This document shows, in pieces, positions 16,473 through 25,037 of a stretch of DNA of 64,000 bases (positions are counted from its first letter, which is position 1; the number at the start of each line of letters is the position of its first letter). The stretch is from contig DAZV01000041.1 in assembly GCA_002083825.1 (NCBI GenBank), positions 1 through 64,000 on the forward strand. Direction: 5' to 3'. The notes under the pieces are model-generated. The model worked only from the letters and a program-made list of their open reading frames with translations. It made no database searches and was not told where the DNA came from. The DNA is from Candidatus Sericytochromatia bacterium S15B-MN24 CBMW_12. Lineage in GTDB: Bacteria > Cyanobacteriota > Sericytochromatia > S15B-MN24 > UBA4093. Position numbers and translations under genes: made by a program.

Positions 16473-16745
16473 ATGGAGCCGGTATACTTGGTGACCAAGG
16501 TGCGCCAGAAGCTCGCCACGGACTCGCGGGTGGGGCTGACGGACGTGATGGTCCATATTCCCGAGGCGGGCCACGTGGTGGTTTCGGGTTTCGTCTCGAC
16601 GCGCGAGCAGCAGGAGGCCATCTCTCAGGCGCTGCGGGAGATGCCTGAGGTGGTGAAGATCAGCAACCGGACGCATGTCCGGGAGACGCGTCCGACGCAT
16701 CATTCGGAGATCATCGGGAAGGGGAAGCCGGGAGGTTCTCCATGA
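16473..16745 (+). CDS. Small stand-alone BON-domain protein
   Basis: A 90-residue protein made of one BON domain: KVRQKLATDSRVGLTDVMV, then GHVVVSGFVSTREQQEAI, ALREMPEVVKISNRTHV, matching the alpha-beta pattern of OsmY-type BON repeats. There is no signal peptide, so a cytoplasmic location is likely, unlike OsmY. The ATG follows AAGGAGAGCGC. Its TGA overlaps the ATG of the metallophosphatase gene (ATGA), implying translational coupling. BON domains bind phospholipid surfaces or ligands; the role here is unknown. Confidence 0.8.
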   Translation: MEPVYLVTKVRQKLATDSRVGLTDVMVHIPEAGHVVVSGFVSTREQQEAISQALREMPEVVKISNRTHVRETRPTHHSEIIGKGKPGGSP

Positions 16746-17476
16746 TCCGGATAGCGGCCGTGGGCGATCTCCATTTGACGGTTCATGGGGCTGGAAGGCT
16801 TCGCCCGCAGTTCGAGGGTATCGAGGCGGAGGCGGACGTCTTGCTTTTGGCCGGCGACCTGACGAACTGGGGCAAGCCCGAGGAGGCGGAGCTTCTGGTG
16901 TCGGAGCTATCCGACATCTCCATCCCGCGGGTGGCCATTTTGGGGAACCATGACTACCATAGCGAGGGTCCGGACCGGGTGCGCGCGATCCTCGAGGCGG
17001 GGGGGGTCACGGTGCTGGAAAACGAATCGATCGTGTTCGAGATAGGTTCCGAGACCCTGGGCATCGTGGGCGGGAAGGGGTTTGGCGGCGGGTTCGGCAA
17101 CACCTGCCTCAGCCCGTTTGGCGAGCGCGAGATCCGGGACTTCCTCAAGAGCACCTACGCCTGTGCCGAGGCGCTCGACCGGGGTCTTTCAAAGTTGAAG
17201 ACCGACTATCGCGTGGTGCTGCTGCACTACTCTCCCGCCGTGGAAACCTTGAAAGGGGAGGCCGTGGCCATCTATCCCTTCCTCGGAAGCTCCATCATGG
17301 GCGAGCCCATCGACGCGCATGGGGCCGACTTGGTCTTGCATGGCCATGCCCACAAGGGCACCGAACACGGATGCACCGCGGGGGGAATCCCGGTCCGCAA
17401 CGTCTCGCTGCCGGTGATCGGCGAGTCTTACGCCCTCTATCAGCTCGAACAAAAGGCGGAGATGCTCGCGCATTGA
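16742..17476 (+). CDS. Calcineurin-like metallophosphoesterase
   Basis: A dinuclear metal phosphoesterase of 244 residues. All five motifs are visible in order: GDLH (8-11), GDLTNWG, GNHDYH, LLHYSP and HGHAHKG. It is probably soluble. A GGKGFGGGFGNTCLSPFGE insert after the GNHD motif may shape substrate choice. It is coupled by a four-base overlap to the BON protein. Substrates in this family range from cAMP and phosphoproteins to RNA and cannot be assigned here. Confidence 0.9.
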   Translation: MIRIAAVGDLHLTVHGAGRLRPQFEGIEAEADVLLLAGDLTNWGKPEEAELLVSELSDISIPRVAILGNHDYHSEGPDRVRAILEAGGVTVLENESIVFEIGSETLGIVGGKGFGGGFGNTCLSPFGEREIRDFLKSTYACAEALDRGLSKLKTDYRVVLLHYSPAVETLKGEAVAIYPFLGSSIMGEPIDAHGADLVLHGHAHKGTEHGCTAGGIPVRNVSLPVIGESYALYQLEQKAEMLAH

Positions 17477-17529
17477 TCCCCGCCCTCCGGGATGGTAGCC
17501 TAGTAGGGCCCCCCGATGAGAGGAAAGCC

Positions 17530-17775
17530 ATGGCCACCTGCCCCGAATGCACCAGTTCCCATCCCCCCGATGCCGTCGTCTGTAGCGAGTGCGGCGTCTC
17601 CCTCCCGAAGGTCCCCAAGCCCATTTCCACCGGAGCGAAACCCAAGCCGGCCGATCAAATAGCCGAGTTCATGCTGCGGGGAGCCTCCCTGATTCTCGTC
17701 CTCGTCCTCGTGGCCCTGGTTGCCTTCGTCGGCTGGTCGATCATTAGCCAAGGAATCGAGTCGGGGGCTCCTTGA
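17530..17775 (+). CDS. Zinc-ribbon membrane protein (small)
   Basis: An 81-residue protein with an N-terminal zinc ribbon (CPEC and CSEC, separated by ten residues), a Lys/Pro-rich linker and one C-terminal transmembrane helix (LILVLVLVALVAFVGWSII). AGAGGAAAG precedes the ATG. The TGA overlaps the TTG start of the methyltransferase gene by four bases, suggesting coupled translation. It may act as a membrane anchor or adapter. Similar ribbon-plus-helix proteins occur at 35268-35537. Confidence 0.8.
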   Translation: MATCPECTSSHPPDAVVCSECGVSLPKVPKPISTGAKPKPADQIAEFMLRGASLILVLVLVALVAFVGWSIISQGIESGAP

Positions 17776-18395
17776 CCCTTCGCAACCTGCTTCCCGGAGC
17801 CCTCTGGCTCGGCTTCGCGCTGGGCTCCGGGACCGCCTACCTTCGCCACGGCTCCCTCCTGAGCCTCGCCATGGCGGTGGTGAACCTCCTCATCGCCGCC
17901 TTGTTCATCCTCCGCCGTCCCGAGGCCCCCGAGGCCTCGCCAGACCTGCGTCCCCAGGAAGACCGAAAGGCCTCGCCCTACTCCCGTCCCACCGAAATTG
18001 CCCTCGCCTGGACCGGCACCTTCCTGCCCTTCCTCTTGCGCCCCGAGGCCACCTTCACCCCCATCGCCCTTTTTCTACAAGTCCTCGGCATGGCAGGCAT
18101 CCTGCTCTCGCTGGGCGCCCTGGGCCGTTCCTTCGGGGTCAGCCCCGCCCGCCGCGGCGTCGTCACCCGAGGCCTCTACGCCTGGGTCCGCCATCCCCTC
18201 TACGCCACCGAACTCCTCTACTTCCTGGGGTTGGTCATCGCGACTCCCCGGCCTTCGAACCTCGTCATCTGGGCCGCGTTGGCCCTGATTCAGCTGCGCC
18301 GTGCCATGAACGAGGAGCGCTGCCTGGCAGAGGATGCCGGTTACCGCGACTATCGCGAAGCCGTTCGCTATCGCTTCGTGCCGGGTCTCGTCTGA
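17772..18395 (+). CDS. Isoprenylcysteine carboxyl methyltransferase-family membrane protein
   Basis: A 207-residue integral membrane methyltransferase of the ICMT/phospholipid methyltransferase type, with about five hydrophobic helices. The C-terminal signature is complete: GLYAWVRHPLYATELLYFLG, then NEERCLAEDAGYRDYREAVRYRFVPGL, with the RHPxY and EExxL...Y motifs that bind SAM. The start is TTG, overlapping the previous stop codon. Relatives in Bacillus (YpbQ/BpsB) methylate type III polyketide products; a type III synthase lies about 11 kb away, but the link is speculative. Confidence 0.9.
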   Translation: MTLRNLLPGALWLGFALGSGTAYLRHGSLLSLAMAVVNLLIAALFILRRPEAPEASPDLRPQEDRKASPYSRPTEIALAWTGTFLPFLLRPEATFTPIALFLQVLGMAGILLSLGALGRSFGVSPARRGVVTRGLYAWVRHPLYATELLYFLGLVIATPRPSNLVIWAALALIQLRRAMNEERCLAEDAGYRDYREAVRYRFVPGLV

Positions 18396-18401
18396 AACGT
18401 A

Positions 18402-18435
18402 GCCCCCGCGCCTGCAGGTTGCAGATCGCGGGGGC
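18402..18435. terminator. Stem-loop between convergent methyltransferase and CBS genes
   Basis: Arms GCCCCCGCG and CGCGGGGGC are separated by 16 bases, which themselves contain the palindrome CTGCAG. No T-run follows on either strand, so its efficiency is uncertain. Confidence 0.5.
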
Positions 18436-18492
18436 CCGGAATGACCCGAGAGACTTCCTGCCCCGACTGTCATCAGGCAGGAGGCCGCTCGG

Positions 18493-18942
18493 CTACTGTT
18501 TCGCGGCGGGATGCGACAGGGTCTTGCTCGATTCTGAAACGCTCGATAGCACCTCCTCGGCGAGACTGCTGATGCCCTTGGCCTCGGCGAGATCCCCCAA
18601 GCTCAGCACCCCGACCAGCCGCTTCTTCTGATCCATGACGAGCATGCGCCGGATCTTGCGCTCCTCCATCACGGCGATCGCGTCCTTCACGTCCTGATCC
18701 TGCTGGATCCAACAGATATCCATCGACATGCTGTCGCGAACCTTGGCCTGGCTCGCATCCGCGCCCTGGGATACGGAACGAACCACCATGTCCCGGTCGG
18801 TGATGACCCCGGTGATGCGATCGCCGTCGCAGACCGGGATGAAGCCCGTGTCGTTGTCCCGCATCATGCAGGCGGCATCCTTGAGGGTCGTCTCCGGACC
18901 GCAGATCTGCGGGTTGGCCGTCATGACGTCGCTGATCCTCAT
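18493..18942 (-). CDS. Two-CBS-domain protein
   Basis: A 149-residue cytoplasmic protein consisting of a Bateman module. CBS1 is VMTANPQICGPETTLKDAACMMRDNDTGFIPV...GVITDRDMVVRSV; CBS2 is DICWIQQDQDVKDAIAVMEERKIRRMLVMD...GVLSLGDLA. Such proteins bind adenine nucleotides and regulate partners. The start ATG follows AAAGGGGGAGCGC. No fused effector domain is present, and the partner is not evident from the neighbours. Confidence 0.92.
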   Translation of the reverse strand: MRISDVMTANPQICGPETTLKDAACMMRDNDTGFIPVCDGDRITGVITDRDMVVRSVSQGADASQAKVRDSMSMDICWIQQDQDVKDAIAVMEERKIRRMLVMDQKKRLVGVLSLGDLAEAKGISSLAEEVLSSVSESSKTLSHPAAKQ

Positions 18943-19140
18943 GCGCTCCCCCTTTCAATCAGGGACCCCCATGCAGGGACTCCCGTGCAGGGACTCCCTG
19001 GCCCCTCCTCCCCATGAACGCATGCGAGGAGCAGATGAGCAGCAAGCAGCAGCCACGAGGTTGAGGGGAAAGAATTGGCCAAGCCGCCCAAAGTGGCCCC
19101 TGCGGCCAGGGTGGCGGCGCGGCTAATTGCAGATCAGGAT

Positions 19141-21432
19141 CTACCGGCCCCGCTTGGGCGACCAGTAGTTCCAGTCCCCCAGCACCACCATGGCCGCCGG
19201 CAGGAGCAGCAAGCGGACGATCGTGGCATCGATGAGGATGGCGACGGAAAGCGCCAGCCCGATCTCTTTCATGAGGCCGAAGTCGGCGAAGAGATACGCC
19301 GCGAAGACGCTGAGCAAGATCAGCGCCCCGCCCAGCACGACCCGGCCGGTATGGGTGACCCCTTCGATGACCGCCTGGCGATTGTCGCCGCTCTGGTCGT
19401 AGGCCTCCCGAATCCGGCTCAGGATCATGACCTCGTAGTCCATGCTGATCGCGTAGAGGACGGTCAACAGGATGGTCGGCGTGAAGAGCATCACGTAGCC
19501 GTTGGCCGTGGCGCCGATGAGTCCGGCTCCCCAGCCCCACTGGAAGACCATCACCACCACCCCGAACGCCGCCATGATGGGCAGAAGGTTCGTGAGGATG
19601 GCCTTGACGGGTAGGATGGCCGAACGCAGCAACCGTGCAAGCAAGAGACCGATGACCAGGAAGTTCAGCCCCAGCATCAAAGGCATCGCCTGGTTGAAGG
19701 CATTGAAGATGTCGACGAACTTGGCCTGCTGTCCCCCCACGGAGATATCGGCTCGCAACGGTCCCGCATGCGCCGGGAAGACCTTCCCGCGCAGATCCTC
19801 GACCAGCACGCGGGCCGCGTCGGAATCCGGGGAGGAGGATGGCGCTATCCGCAGGACCGTGGCCGTCGCGCCCTGGGAGCGGTTGATCAAGGGCGCCGCC
19901 ACGTTCCCGCGGGTGAAGGGGTTCATGTAGAGTGCCATGCTCTCCCGCAACGTGAAGTCGTCGCGGAAGCTCACCATGGAGTCGACGCTGGCGATGCGCG
20001 GATCCTGTCGCATCTCCGTCACGAGGCGGTCGAGCTCCGTCAGGAAGGTCGGATCGTAAACCCCGTTGACGCGCCCGGTTTCCACCACCGCCACGATGGG
20101 GCTGATCTGGCCGGGTTGCGCGTGTTCCGTGAGCCAAGCGACTCCTCGAGCGGATTCCAGGCTCTTGGGAATGAGCGAGACCGTGGGCGACCAGAACCGG
20201 CTCTGGAAAACGGGAATGGCGAGCGCCCCCAGAAAGATCAGGCATCCGAGCAGCACGGGAACCGGGCGGGCCACCACCTTGGACACGAAGCCTTCCCAGC
20301 GCGAGTCGGAGTTCCGATAGCGGAAGCGGTTGCGCAAGAGGTCATGAGCGTTCCAGCGACGGTGACAAAGCACGATCAGGGCCGGCAGGAAGGTCATCGC
20401 GACCAGCCAGGAGAGCGCCACGGTCGCCGAGGCGTTGATGGCCGCCGGCCGAAGTCCGTAGACGTCCACGGTCGCCATGCAGGCGGCCGCCGCCATGACG
20501 ACGCCGCCGCTCGCGAGTAGCGCCTTGCCGGTCGTCCGGGCCATCTCCTCCAAGGCGAAGTTCAGGCTTCGGCCCAGGGCGAGTTCCTCGCGCAGGCGGG
20601 CTATCATGAACAAGGGATAGTCGATGCCGAGCGCCAGGGCGAGGACGGCGGTCAAGAGCTGGTTGATGGTGGAGGTCTCGAAGAAGTTCGCCAGGATCAT
20701 CAGGATGCCGTTGGAAACTGCCAGCACGAGCGCCCCGGAGATCAGGGGCAGGAGCGCGGGAAACCACCCGCCGAAGACGTAAAGCAGGACGAAGAGGCTG
20801 AGCAGCAGGCCAATCCTCTCGACCTTGGTAATTTCGGCGGTGACGTGCGTGTAACCGTCGTAGGAGACCGAGATCTCGCCGGTCAGGGCCGTCGATACTC
20901 CCACCGGCGGCTCGGCGGCTTTGATGCGCCGGCGCAGTTCGGGGACCAGCTTGGTCTGATCCAGGGGGACGTGCTTGAAGGTGATGAGCACGGCGGTGGT
21001 CTTGTCGCCGAGGTGCCCCTGGGAGCCCAGTTCGTCGGGAAGGAGGACGCGGTCCACCTCGGCGACGCTTTCGAGCTGGTTCTTGAGGCGTTCGTAGAAG
21101 GAATCCGGCAGGGAGAGACCGGGATGGCGAAGCAGGACCAGGGCGTTGGCCGCGGTCATGTCGGGAAACTCGCTGGCGAGAAGGGCGTCCACCCGCGAGG
21201 ATTCGCTGCCCTGCGGTCCCGAGAAGGTGTTGGTGACGACCGAGCCCAGGTTGCCGGTTCCCCAGATGCCGCCCATCACGAGCAAGGCCCAGATGGCCAG
21301 GGTCAGGATGGGATGAGCGATCGCGCTGCGAACGAGGCCGACCAGGAGGACTTCGATTCGTCCCAGGGGACGATCAGATGCAGGATCGCTGGCGGAATCG
21401 AAGTCGGTGCGGACGCCGGGATCCTTCAACAC
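19141..21432 (-). CDS. MMPL-family RND transporter
   Basis: A 763-residue inner-membrane exporter of the MMPL/hopanoid-lipid RND type. The two-fold pattern is clear: TM1 (HPILTLAIWALLVMG), a large periplasmic loop, then TM2-6 with the ALALGIDYPLFMIARLREE motif that carries proton-relay residues; TM7 (VLLGCLIFLGALAIPV), a second loop, then TM8-12 containing YAISMDYEVMILSRIREAYDQ. The start is GTG, with AGGAG six bases before. It stands alone. Related transporters move lipids, siderophores or toxic hydrophobes; the substrate is unknown. Confidence 0.93.
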   Translation of the reverse strand: MLKDPGVRTDFDSASDPASDRPLGRIEVLLVGLVRSAIAHPILTLAIWALLVMGGIWGTGNLGSVVTNTFSGPQGSESSRVDALLASEFPDMTAANALVLLRHPGLSLPDSFYERLKNQLESVAEVDRVLLPDELGSQGHLGDKTTAVLITFKHVPLDQTKLVPELRRRIKAAEPPVGVSTALTGEISVSYDGYTHVTAEITKVERIGLLLSLFVLLYVFGGWFPALLPLISGALVLAVSNGILMILANFFETSTINQLLTAVLALALGIDYPLFMIARLREELALGRSLNFALEEMARTTGKALLASGGVVMAAAACMATVDVYGLRPAAINASATVALSWLVAMTFLPALIVLCHRRWNAHDLLRNRFRYRNSDSRWEGFVSKVVARPVPVLLGCLIFLGALAIPVFQSRFWSPTVSLIPKSLESARGVAWLTEHAQPGQISPIVAVVETGRVNGVYDPTFLTELDRLVTEMRQDPRIASVDSMVSFRDDFTLRESMALYMNPFTRGNVAAPLINRSQGATATVLRIAPSSSPDSDAARVLVEDLRGKVFPAHAGPLRADISVGGQQAKFVDIFNAFNQAMPLMLGLNFLVIGLLLARLLRSAILPVKAILTNLLPIMAAFGVVVMVFQWGWGAGLIGATANGYVMLFTPTILLTVLYAISMDYEVMILSRIREAYDQSGDNRQAVIEGVTHTGRVVLGGALILLSVFAAYLFADFGLMKEIGLALSVAILIDATIVRLLLLPAAMVVLGDWNYWSPKRGR

Positions 21433-21600
21433 ATGGGGCTCCTAGAATTCGGGTCGGAAAGCCAGCTCGCTCGATTAGCGATGGCACAGGCTCGGTATTA
21501 TAACACCTTCGGCATCTGGAATGCAGGCCCGCGACCTCAATTCGGGACCTCGGGGCGGCCAGGAGGGCGCGACCACGAGAACCCTTGCCGGCATGCGCGA

Positions 21601-21632
21601 ACGGTGCTTCCAGCGATCGCTGGAAGCACCGT
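21601..21632 (-). terminator. Perfect 32-base palindrome downstream of tRNA-Ser
   Basis: A 16-bp perfect inverted repeat without a loop begins five bases after the tRNA 3' end and contains the octamer GCGATCGC at its centre. It lacks a T-run; it may act as a tRNA transcript terminator or processing barrier. Confidence 0.6.
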
Positions 21633-21637
21633 CGAAG

Positions 21638-21724
21638 CGGAGGAGGTCGGATTCGAACCGACGGTGGCTGTGACACCACGCTTGTTTTCAAGACAAGAGC
21701 CTTAAACCGCTCGGCCACTCCTCC
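21638..21724 (-). tRNA. tRNA-Ser (anticodon TGA)
   Basis: An 87-base class II tRNA. The acceptor stem GGAGGAG pairs with CTCCTCC and has a G discriminator. The GCC-GGC D stem, the anticodon stem CTTGT/ACAAG with loop CTTGAAA (anticodon TGA), a long variable arm with GTGG/CCAC, and the T arm GTCGG-TTCGAAT-CCGAC are all intact. The CCA end is not encoded. It lies 35 bases after the antiporter stop codon on the same strand. Confidence 0.97.
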
Positions 21725-21759
21725 CGAGGGCCCCAGTTTAGCAAACCGGGATCCGCGCG

Positions 21760-22779
21760 TCAAATCCCGATCTTGAAGCCGAAGACCCCGATCAGGAAGA
21801 CCAAATAGAACGCGCCGCCCGCCAGCAGAATGAAGGGATTGAGCGTTCCCGTCCGCTTGAGCTGTAGCCAGATAAGAGAGGCGGAGGCGACCGCGAGGGC
21901 TGCCGAGAAGAGCGACGTGGCGTCGAGCGTCCAGGGAGTCATCCAGAGGCCCACCGCCGGCGGAATGCAGCTCTGGAAAACCATCGCGCCCGTGACGTTT
22001 CCCAGGGCCAAGGTATCCTTCTTGACGCGAACCCAGAGCACCGAGTTGAACTTCTCGGGAAGCTCGGTGGCGATGGGAGTGATGATCAGCGAGAGGATCA
22101 GGGCGGGAAGGCCGAACTCGGCGGCCAGGTGCTCCACCTGATGGATGAAGAAGTGAGCCCCGACCACGATGCCGATGAGCGCGGCCACGACTTGCGCCAT
22201 GACGATCGGCAGGCCCGGAGCCTCCTCGCGTCGGGCGAAGTAGAGGGGAGCGAGATCCTCTCCCAGCTCGCCCGGGTGCTTCAGGGTCTCGAAGACATAC
22301 CAGCCGTAGAGGGCCAGGAGCACGAAGCCTCCCGCCACCTTGATGCCGTGGCTGGGGATGAAGCTCGCGAGGATGGCCGAGGAGAAGGTGATGATGAAGA
22401 AACGCAAGTCGCGCAGCATGACGCCGGCATCGACGGTCATCTGCTCGGTACGGCGCCCCTGGCGGACGAAGACGATGACGGCGGTGCCTATCACGAACAT
22501 CGCGAGCGTGCTGAGCATGAAGGGGGCGCCCACGATGGCGCCGATGCCGATGTCGGTTCCGGTAAGGCTTCCGCTGCGCCAGGCGCCGACGATGGCGATG
22601 ATCGGGATGATGGTCTCGGGAAGGGCCGTCCCGACGGCCGCGAGCACCGAGCCGACCGCGCCTTCCGAGAGGTTGAGCTTCTTTCCGACCCATTCGATCG
22701 AGTTCACGAAGGCCTCGCAGGCCAGGATGATTCCCGCGATCGACAGCAGGGCGTAAATGATGGTCAAGAAGAGATCCAT
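21760..22779 (-). CDS. CaCA-family sodium/calcium-type cation antiporter, probably riboswitch-controlled
   Basis: A 339-residue inner-membrane exchanger with about ten helices and the two inverted alpha repeats of the CaCA family: AVGTALPETIIPIIAIV in the first half and IATELPEKFNSVLWVRVKKDTLALGN in the second, each carrying the ion-binding glutamate. It exports Ca2+ or a related divalent cation against Na+ or H+. The 240-base leader carries a yybP-ykoY-like aptamer and terminator ending about 20 bases before the start, so Mn2+ or a similar ion probably induces it. Manganese as a physiological substrate is inference. Confidence 0.9.
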   Translation of the reverse strand: MDLFLTIIYALLSIAGIILACEAFVNSIEWVGKKLNLSEGAVGSVLAAVGTALPETIIPIIAIVGAWRSGSLTGTDIGIGAIVGAPFMLSTLAMFVIGTAVIVFVRQGRRTEQMTVDAGVMLRDLRFFIITFSSAILASFIPSHGIKVAGGFVLLALYGWYVFETLKHPGELGEDLAPLYFARREEAPGLPIVMAQVVAALIGIVVGAHFFIHQVEHLAAEFGLPALILSLIITPIATELPEKFNSVLWVRVKKDTLALGNVTGAMVFQSCIPPAVGLWMTPWTLDATSLFSAALAVASASLIWLQLKRTGTLNPFILLAGGAFYLVFLIGVFGFKIGI

Positions 22780-22797
22780 GAGTTCCTCGAGTTCCTC

Positions 22798-22849
22798 AAA
22801 AAAATAGAGAGCAAGACGTTCACCCGCAGAGCGGGCGAAGGTCTTGCTC
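22798..22849 (-). terminator. Leader terminator (expression platform) before the antiporter gene
   Basis: A 19-bp arm beginning GAGCAAGAC pairs with its near-complement, with three mismatches/wobbles and a TCT loop, and is followed by TCTATTTTTTT. The T-run ends about 20 bases before the antiporter ATG, leaving no room for a promoter between. The 5' arm overlaps the 3' strand of the aptamer P1, the layout of a switch. Confidence 0.85.
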
Positions 22850-22944
22850 CCGAGTCCAGTGGACAGGGCGGCGGACCGAGGGTCACGAGGACCCTGGGAA
22901 TGTCGATCCGATCGTCGGGATACTTCCCGAAGCTACTCCCCTTC
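22837..22944 (-). ncRNA. Probable yybP-ykoY (Mn2+-sensing) riboswitch aptamer
   Basis: On the minus strand the leader contains GAAGGGGAGTAGC at its 5' side and GAGCAAGACCTTC at its 3' side. These match the two most conserved strands of the yybP-ykoY aptamer (GGGGAGUAGC and GCAAGACC), and GAAGG/CCTTC closes P1 at the expected positions, 108 bases apart. The downstream gene is a divalent cation antiporter, a known class of target. I checked conservation by eye only; the middle junction was not modelled. Confidence 0.75.
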
Positions 22945-23021
22945 AGCTCGCTTCAGCGTAACAAAGGCGTCAAGCGTCGTCAAGTGAGCGCTGCAATGCG
23001 GACGAGGCCTCGGGGCGCGCG

Positions 23022-24935
23022 TCAGGTGGCGGGAGCGGTCATCATCTCCGAGAGGAAGCGCGAGGGGGTCATGGTTTGACTCTGGCCGAAGCGCTTGCGT
23101 TCTCGAACGTACGAGAGTTGGAGAAAGCGCTTCGCGCGAGTGATGGCCACGTAGCAGAGTCGCCGCTCCTCGGAGAGCTCGCCATCGTCGAGCGCGATCT
23201 GGTAGGGAAGCGTGCCCTCCTCCATGCCGATCACGAACACCGCTTCCCATTCCAGGCCCTTGCTTGCATGGATGGACAGCAACTGGACGGCCTCGGACTT
23301 CTTGGTCTTGCGAGGGCGGGTCTGGTTGTCGATCTGCCGGAAAAGCTCGTAGAGCGAGGGGGAATTCCACCGTTTGAACTGTTCGTGCAGGGTGCTCAGG
23401 GTGTCGAGCTTTTGGCGGGCCCGTTCGCCCTTCATGCCTTCCAGACTGCGTTTGAAGCCGGTTTCTTGCAGGATGCGCATGGTGAGATCGGCGGGCGTCA
23501 TGCTGGACTTGCGCCAGCCCACCACCAGGGCCACGGCGTGCTGCACCTGGATGCGCTGCTGCAGCGTCGAGAGGGGGATGCGCTGCACGCGGCAAGCCGC
23601 TTCCCAGAGCGAGATTTCCTCGCGCTCGGATTCGACCTTGAGCATCGACAGGCTTTCCTTGGTGACCCCCACGCGGCGGGTGAGGTTCTCGAAGGCCACG
23701 TCCGCCAGGGGATGCGGCCTGGGAAGGGCGAGGCGCAGGAAGTTGAGCACGTCGACGATCTCGGCTTGCTCCCAGAAGCTGCCGCTCGATTTGACGACGT
23801 AGGGAATTTCGTGGGTGATCAGCTCTTCGATGATGATGGCCGACTGGGCGTGCGTCCGGTAGAGGACGGCGATCTCCGCGGCCGGCGTACCCTGCAGGAT
23901 CAGATCCTTGATCTGAGCGACGACTTCCTGGGCTTCGGCAAACTGATCGGGGGCCTGCACCTGTCGAACCTTTTGCCCCACCGAGGTGCGCTGGGCTTCG
24001 ATGGTCTTCTTGATCTGCTTGGCGTTGTGCGCGATCAGGCGGTTGGCGAGCTTGACGATGGCGGGGGCCGAACGGTAGTTCTTCGCGAGGAAGATGCTCT
24101 TGGCCTCGGGGAAGTCCCGGTTGAAGGAGAGGATGTTGTCGAGATCCGCGGCTCTGAACCCGTAGATGCCCTGGGCGTCGTCTCCCACGGCGAAGAGGTT
24201 GTTCTGGGGAGCCGAGAGCAGGCGCAAGAGGGTGTACTGGGCCTTGTTGGTGTCCTGATACTCGTCGACCAGGACGTGGCTGTACTTGGCCTGGATCTCG
24301 TCGCGGACGTCGTCATGGAGTTGCAAGAGGTCGATCGAGAGGCGAATCTGGTCATCGAAGTCGATGAGGTTCTGCTTGAGCATGCGCTTCAGGTAGGCGG
24401 TGTATAGGGCGGCCATCCGGCCCTCGTTGGGATCCGCCGAGACGCGCTTGACCTGGGAGGGGCTGGTCATGGTGCTCTTGGCCCAGGAGATGTAGGCCGC
24501 GAGGTCCTCGTAGCGGATGTCTTCGGCGCCATGCTCGCGCAGAAGGACGTCAAAGATGGACTGCTGGGTGCTTCCCAGCAGCAGATGGGGCTTCGGGACG
24601 GTGAAGCCCAGTTTCTCGTAGCGTCCTTCGAGGAGTTTGAGGCCGAGGGAGTTGAAGGTGGCGGAGGTGAGCCTGGCGGCGATTTCCTTGCCGACGAGCT
24701 TGGCAAGACGCCCGGTCATCTCGAGAGCGGCCTTCTTGGTGAAGGTGACGGCGAGAATGCGGTCGGGTGAGACGCCGTTCTGGACGAGGTAGGCGAGCCG
24801 TCGGGTGAGCACGGTGGTCTTGCCGGAGCCGGGGGCGGCGACGACGAGGACGGAGCCGTTCAGGGTTGCGACGGCGTCGTGCTGCTCCGGGTTTAGCCCA
24901 TCGAGCAGGGGATTTGTGAAGCTGAGTTGGGACAT
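23022..24935 (-). CDS. UvrD/PcrA-type superfamily 1 DNA helicase
   Basis: A 637-residue ATP-dependent 3'-5' helicase. Motifs in order are LNPEQHDAV (Q), APGSGKT (I), TFTKKAALEM (Ia), VDEYQDTN (II), GDDAQGIYGFRAAD (III), NYRS (IV), SIHASKGLEWEAVFV (V) and CYVAITRAKRFLQL (VI). It is shorter than UvrD or PcrA (about 720), lacking most of the C-terminal tail and matching the compact Rep-like forms of many phyla. ATG at 24935 is chosen; a GTG three codons upstream is possible. Roles in mismatch and excision repair and replication restart are typical. Its transcript reads toward the antiporter leader. Confidence 0.93.
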   Translation of the reverse strand: MSQLSFTNPLLDGLNPEQHDAVATLNGSVLVVAAPGSGKTTVLTRRLAYLVQNGVSPDRILAVTFTKKAALEMTGRLAKLVGKEIAARLTSATFNSLGLKLLEGRYEKLGFTVPKPHLLLGSTQQSIFDVLLREHGAEDIRYEDLAAYISWAKSTMTSPSQVKRVSADPNEGRMAALYTAYLKRMLKQNLIDFDDQIRLSIDLLQLHDDVRDEIQAKYSHVLVDEYQDTNKAQYTLLRLLSAPQNNLFAVGDDAQGIYGFRAADLDNILSFNRDFPEAKSIFLAKNYRSAPAIVKLANRLIAHNAKQIKKTIEAQRTSVGQKVRQVQAPDQFAEAQEVVAQIKDLILQGTPAAEIAVLYRTHAQSAIIIEELITHEIPYVVKSSGSFWEQAEIVDVLNFLRLALPRPHPLADVAFENLTRRVGVTKESLSMLKVESEREEISLWEAACRVQRIPLSTLQQRIQVQHAVALVVGWRKSSMTPADLTMRILQETGFKRSLEGMKGERARQKLDTLSTLHEQFKRWNSPSLYELFRQIDNQTRPRKTKKSEAVQLLSIHASKGLEWEAVFVIGMEEGTLPYQIALDDGELSEERRLCYVAITRAKRFLQLSYVRERKRFGQSQTMTPSRFLSEMMTAPAT

Positions 24936-25037
24936 GATGGTCACGGCTTGCGAGGATGGGGCAGGTCGATCGTAGCACGATCGGCTTGGGAGGACAACCG
25001 CCGCGCTCCTTGGGGTACAATGCGGTCAGGAGGAGCC

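Noticed and set aside
18959-19060. Short direct repeats GCAGGGACTCCC near the CBS gene start
   Set aside because: Two to three imperfect 12-base copies in a GC-rich spacer; too short and irregular to interpret.
21374-22693. 439-codon minus-strand frame over tRNA-Ser and antiporter
   Set aside because: It runs through the tRNA gene and is a frame shadow of the antiporter.
22129-23079. 316-codon plus-strand frame across the antiporter and riboswitch region
   Set aside because: Covers the antisense of the antiporter and its leader; acidic shadow composition and no ribosome site.
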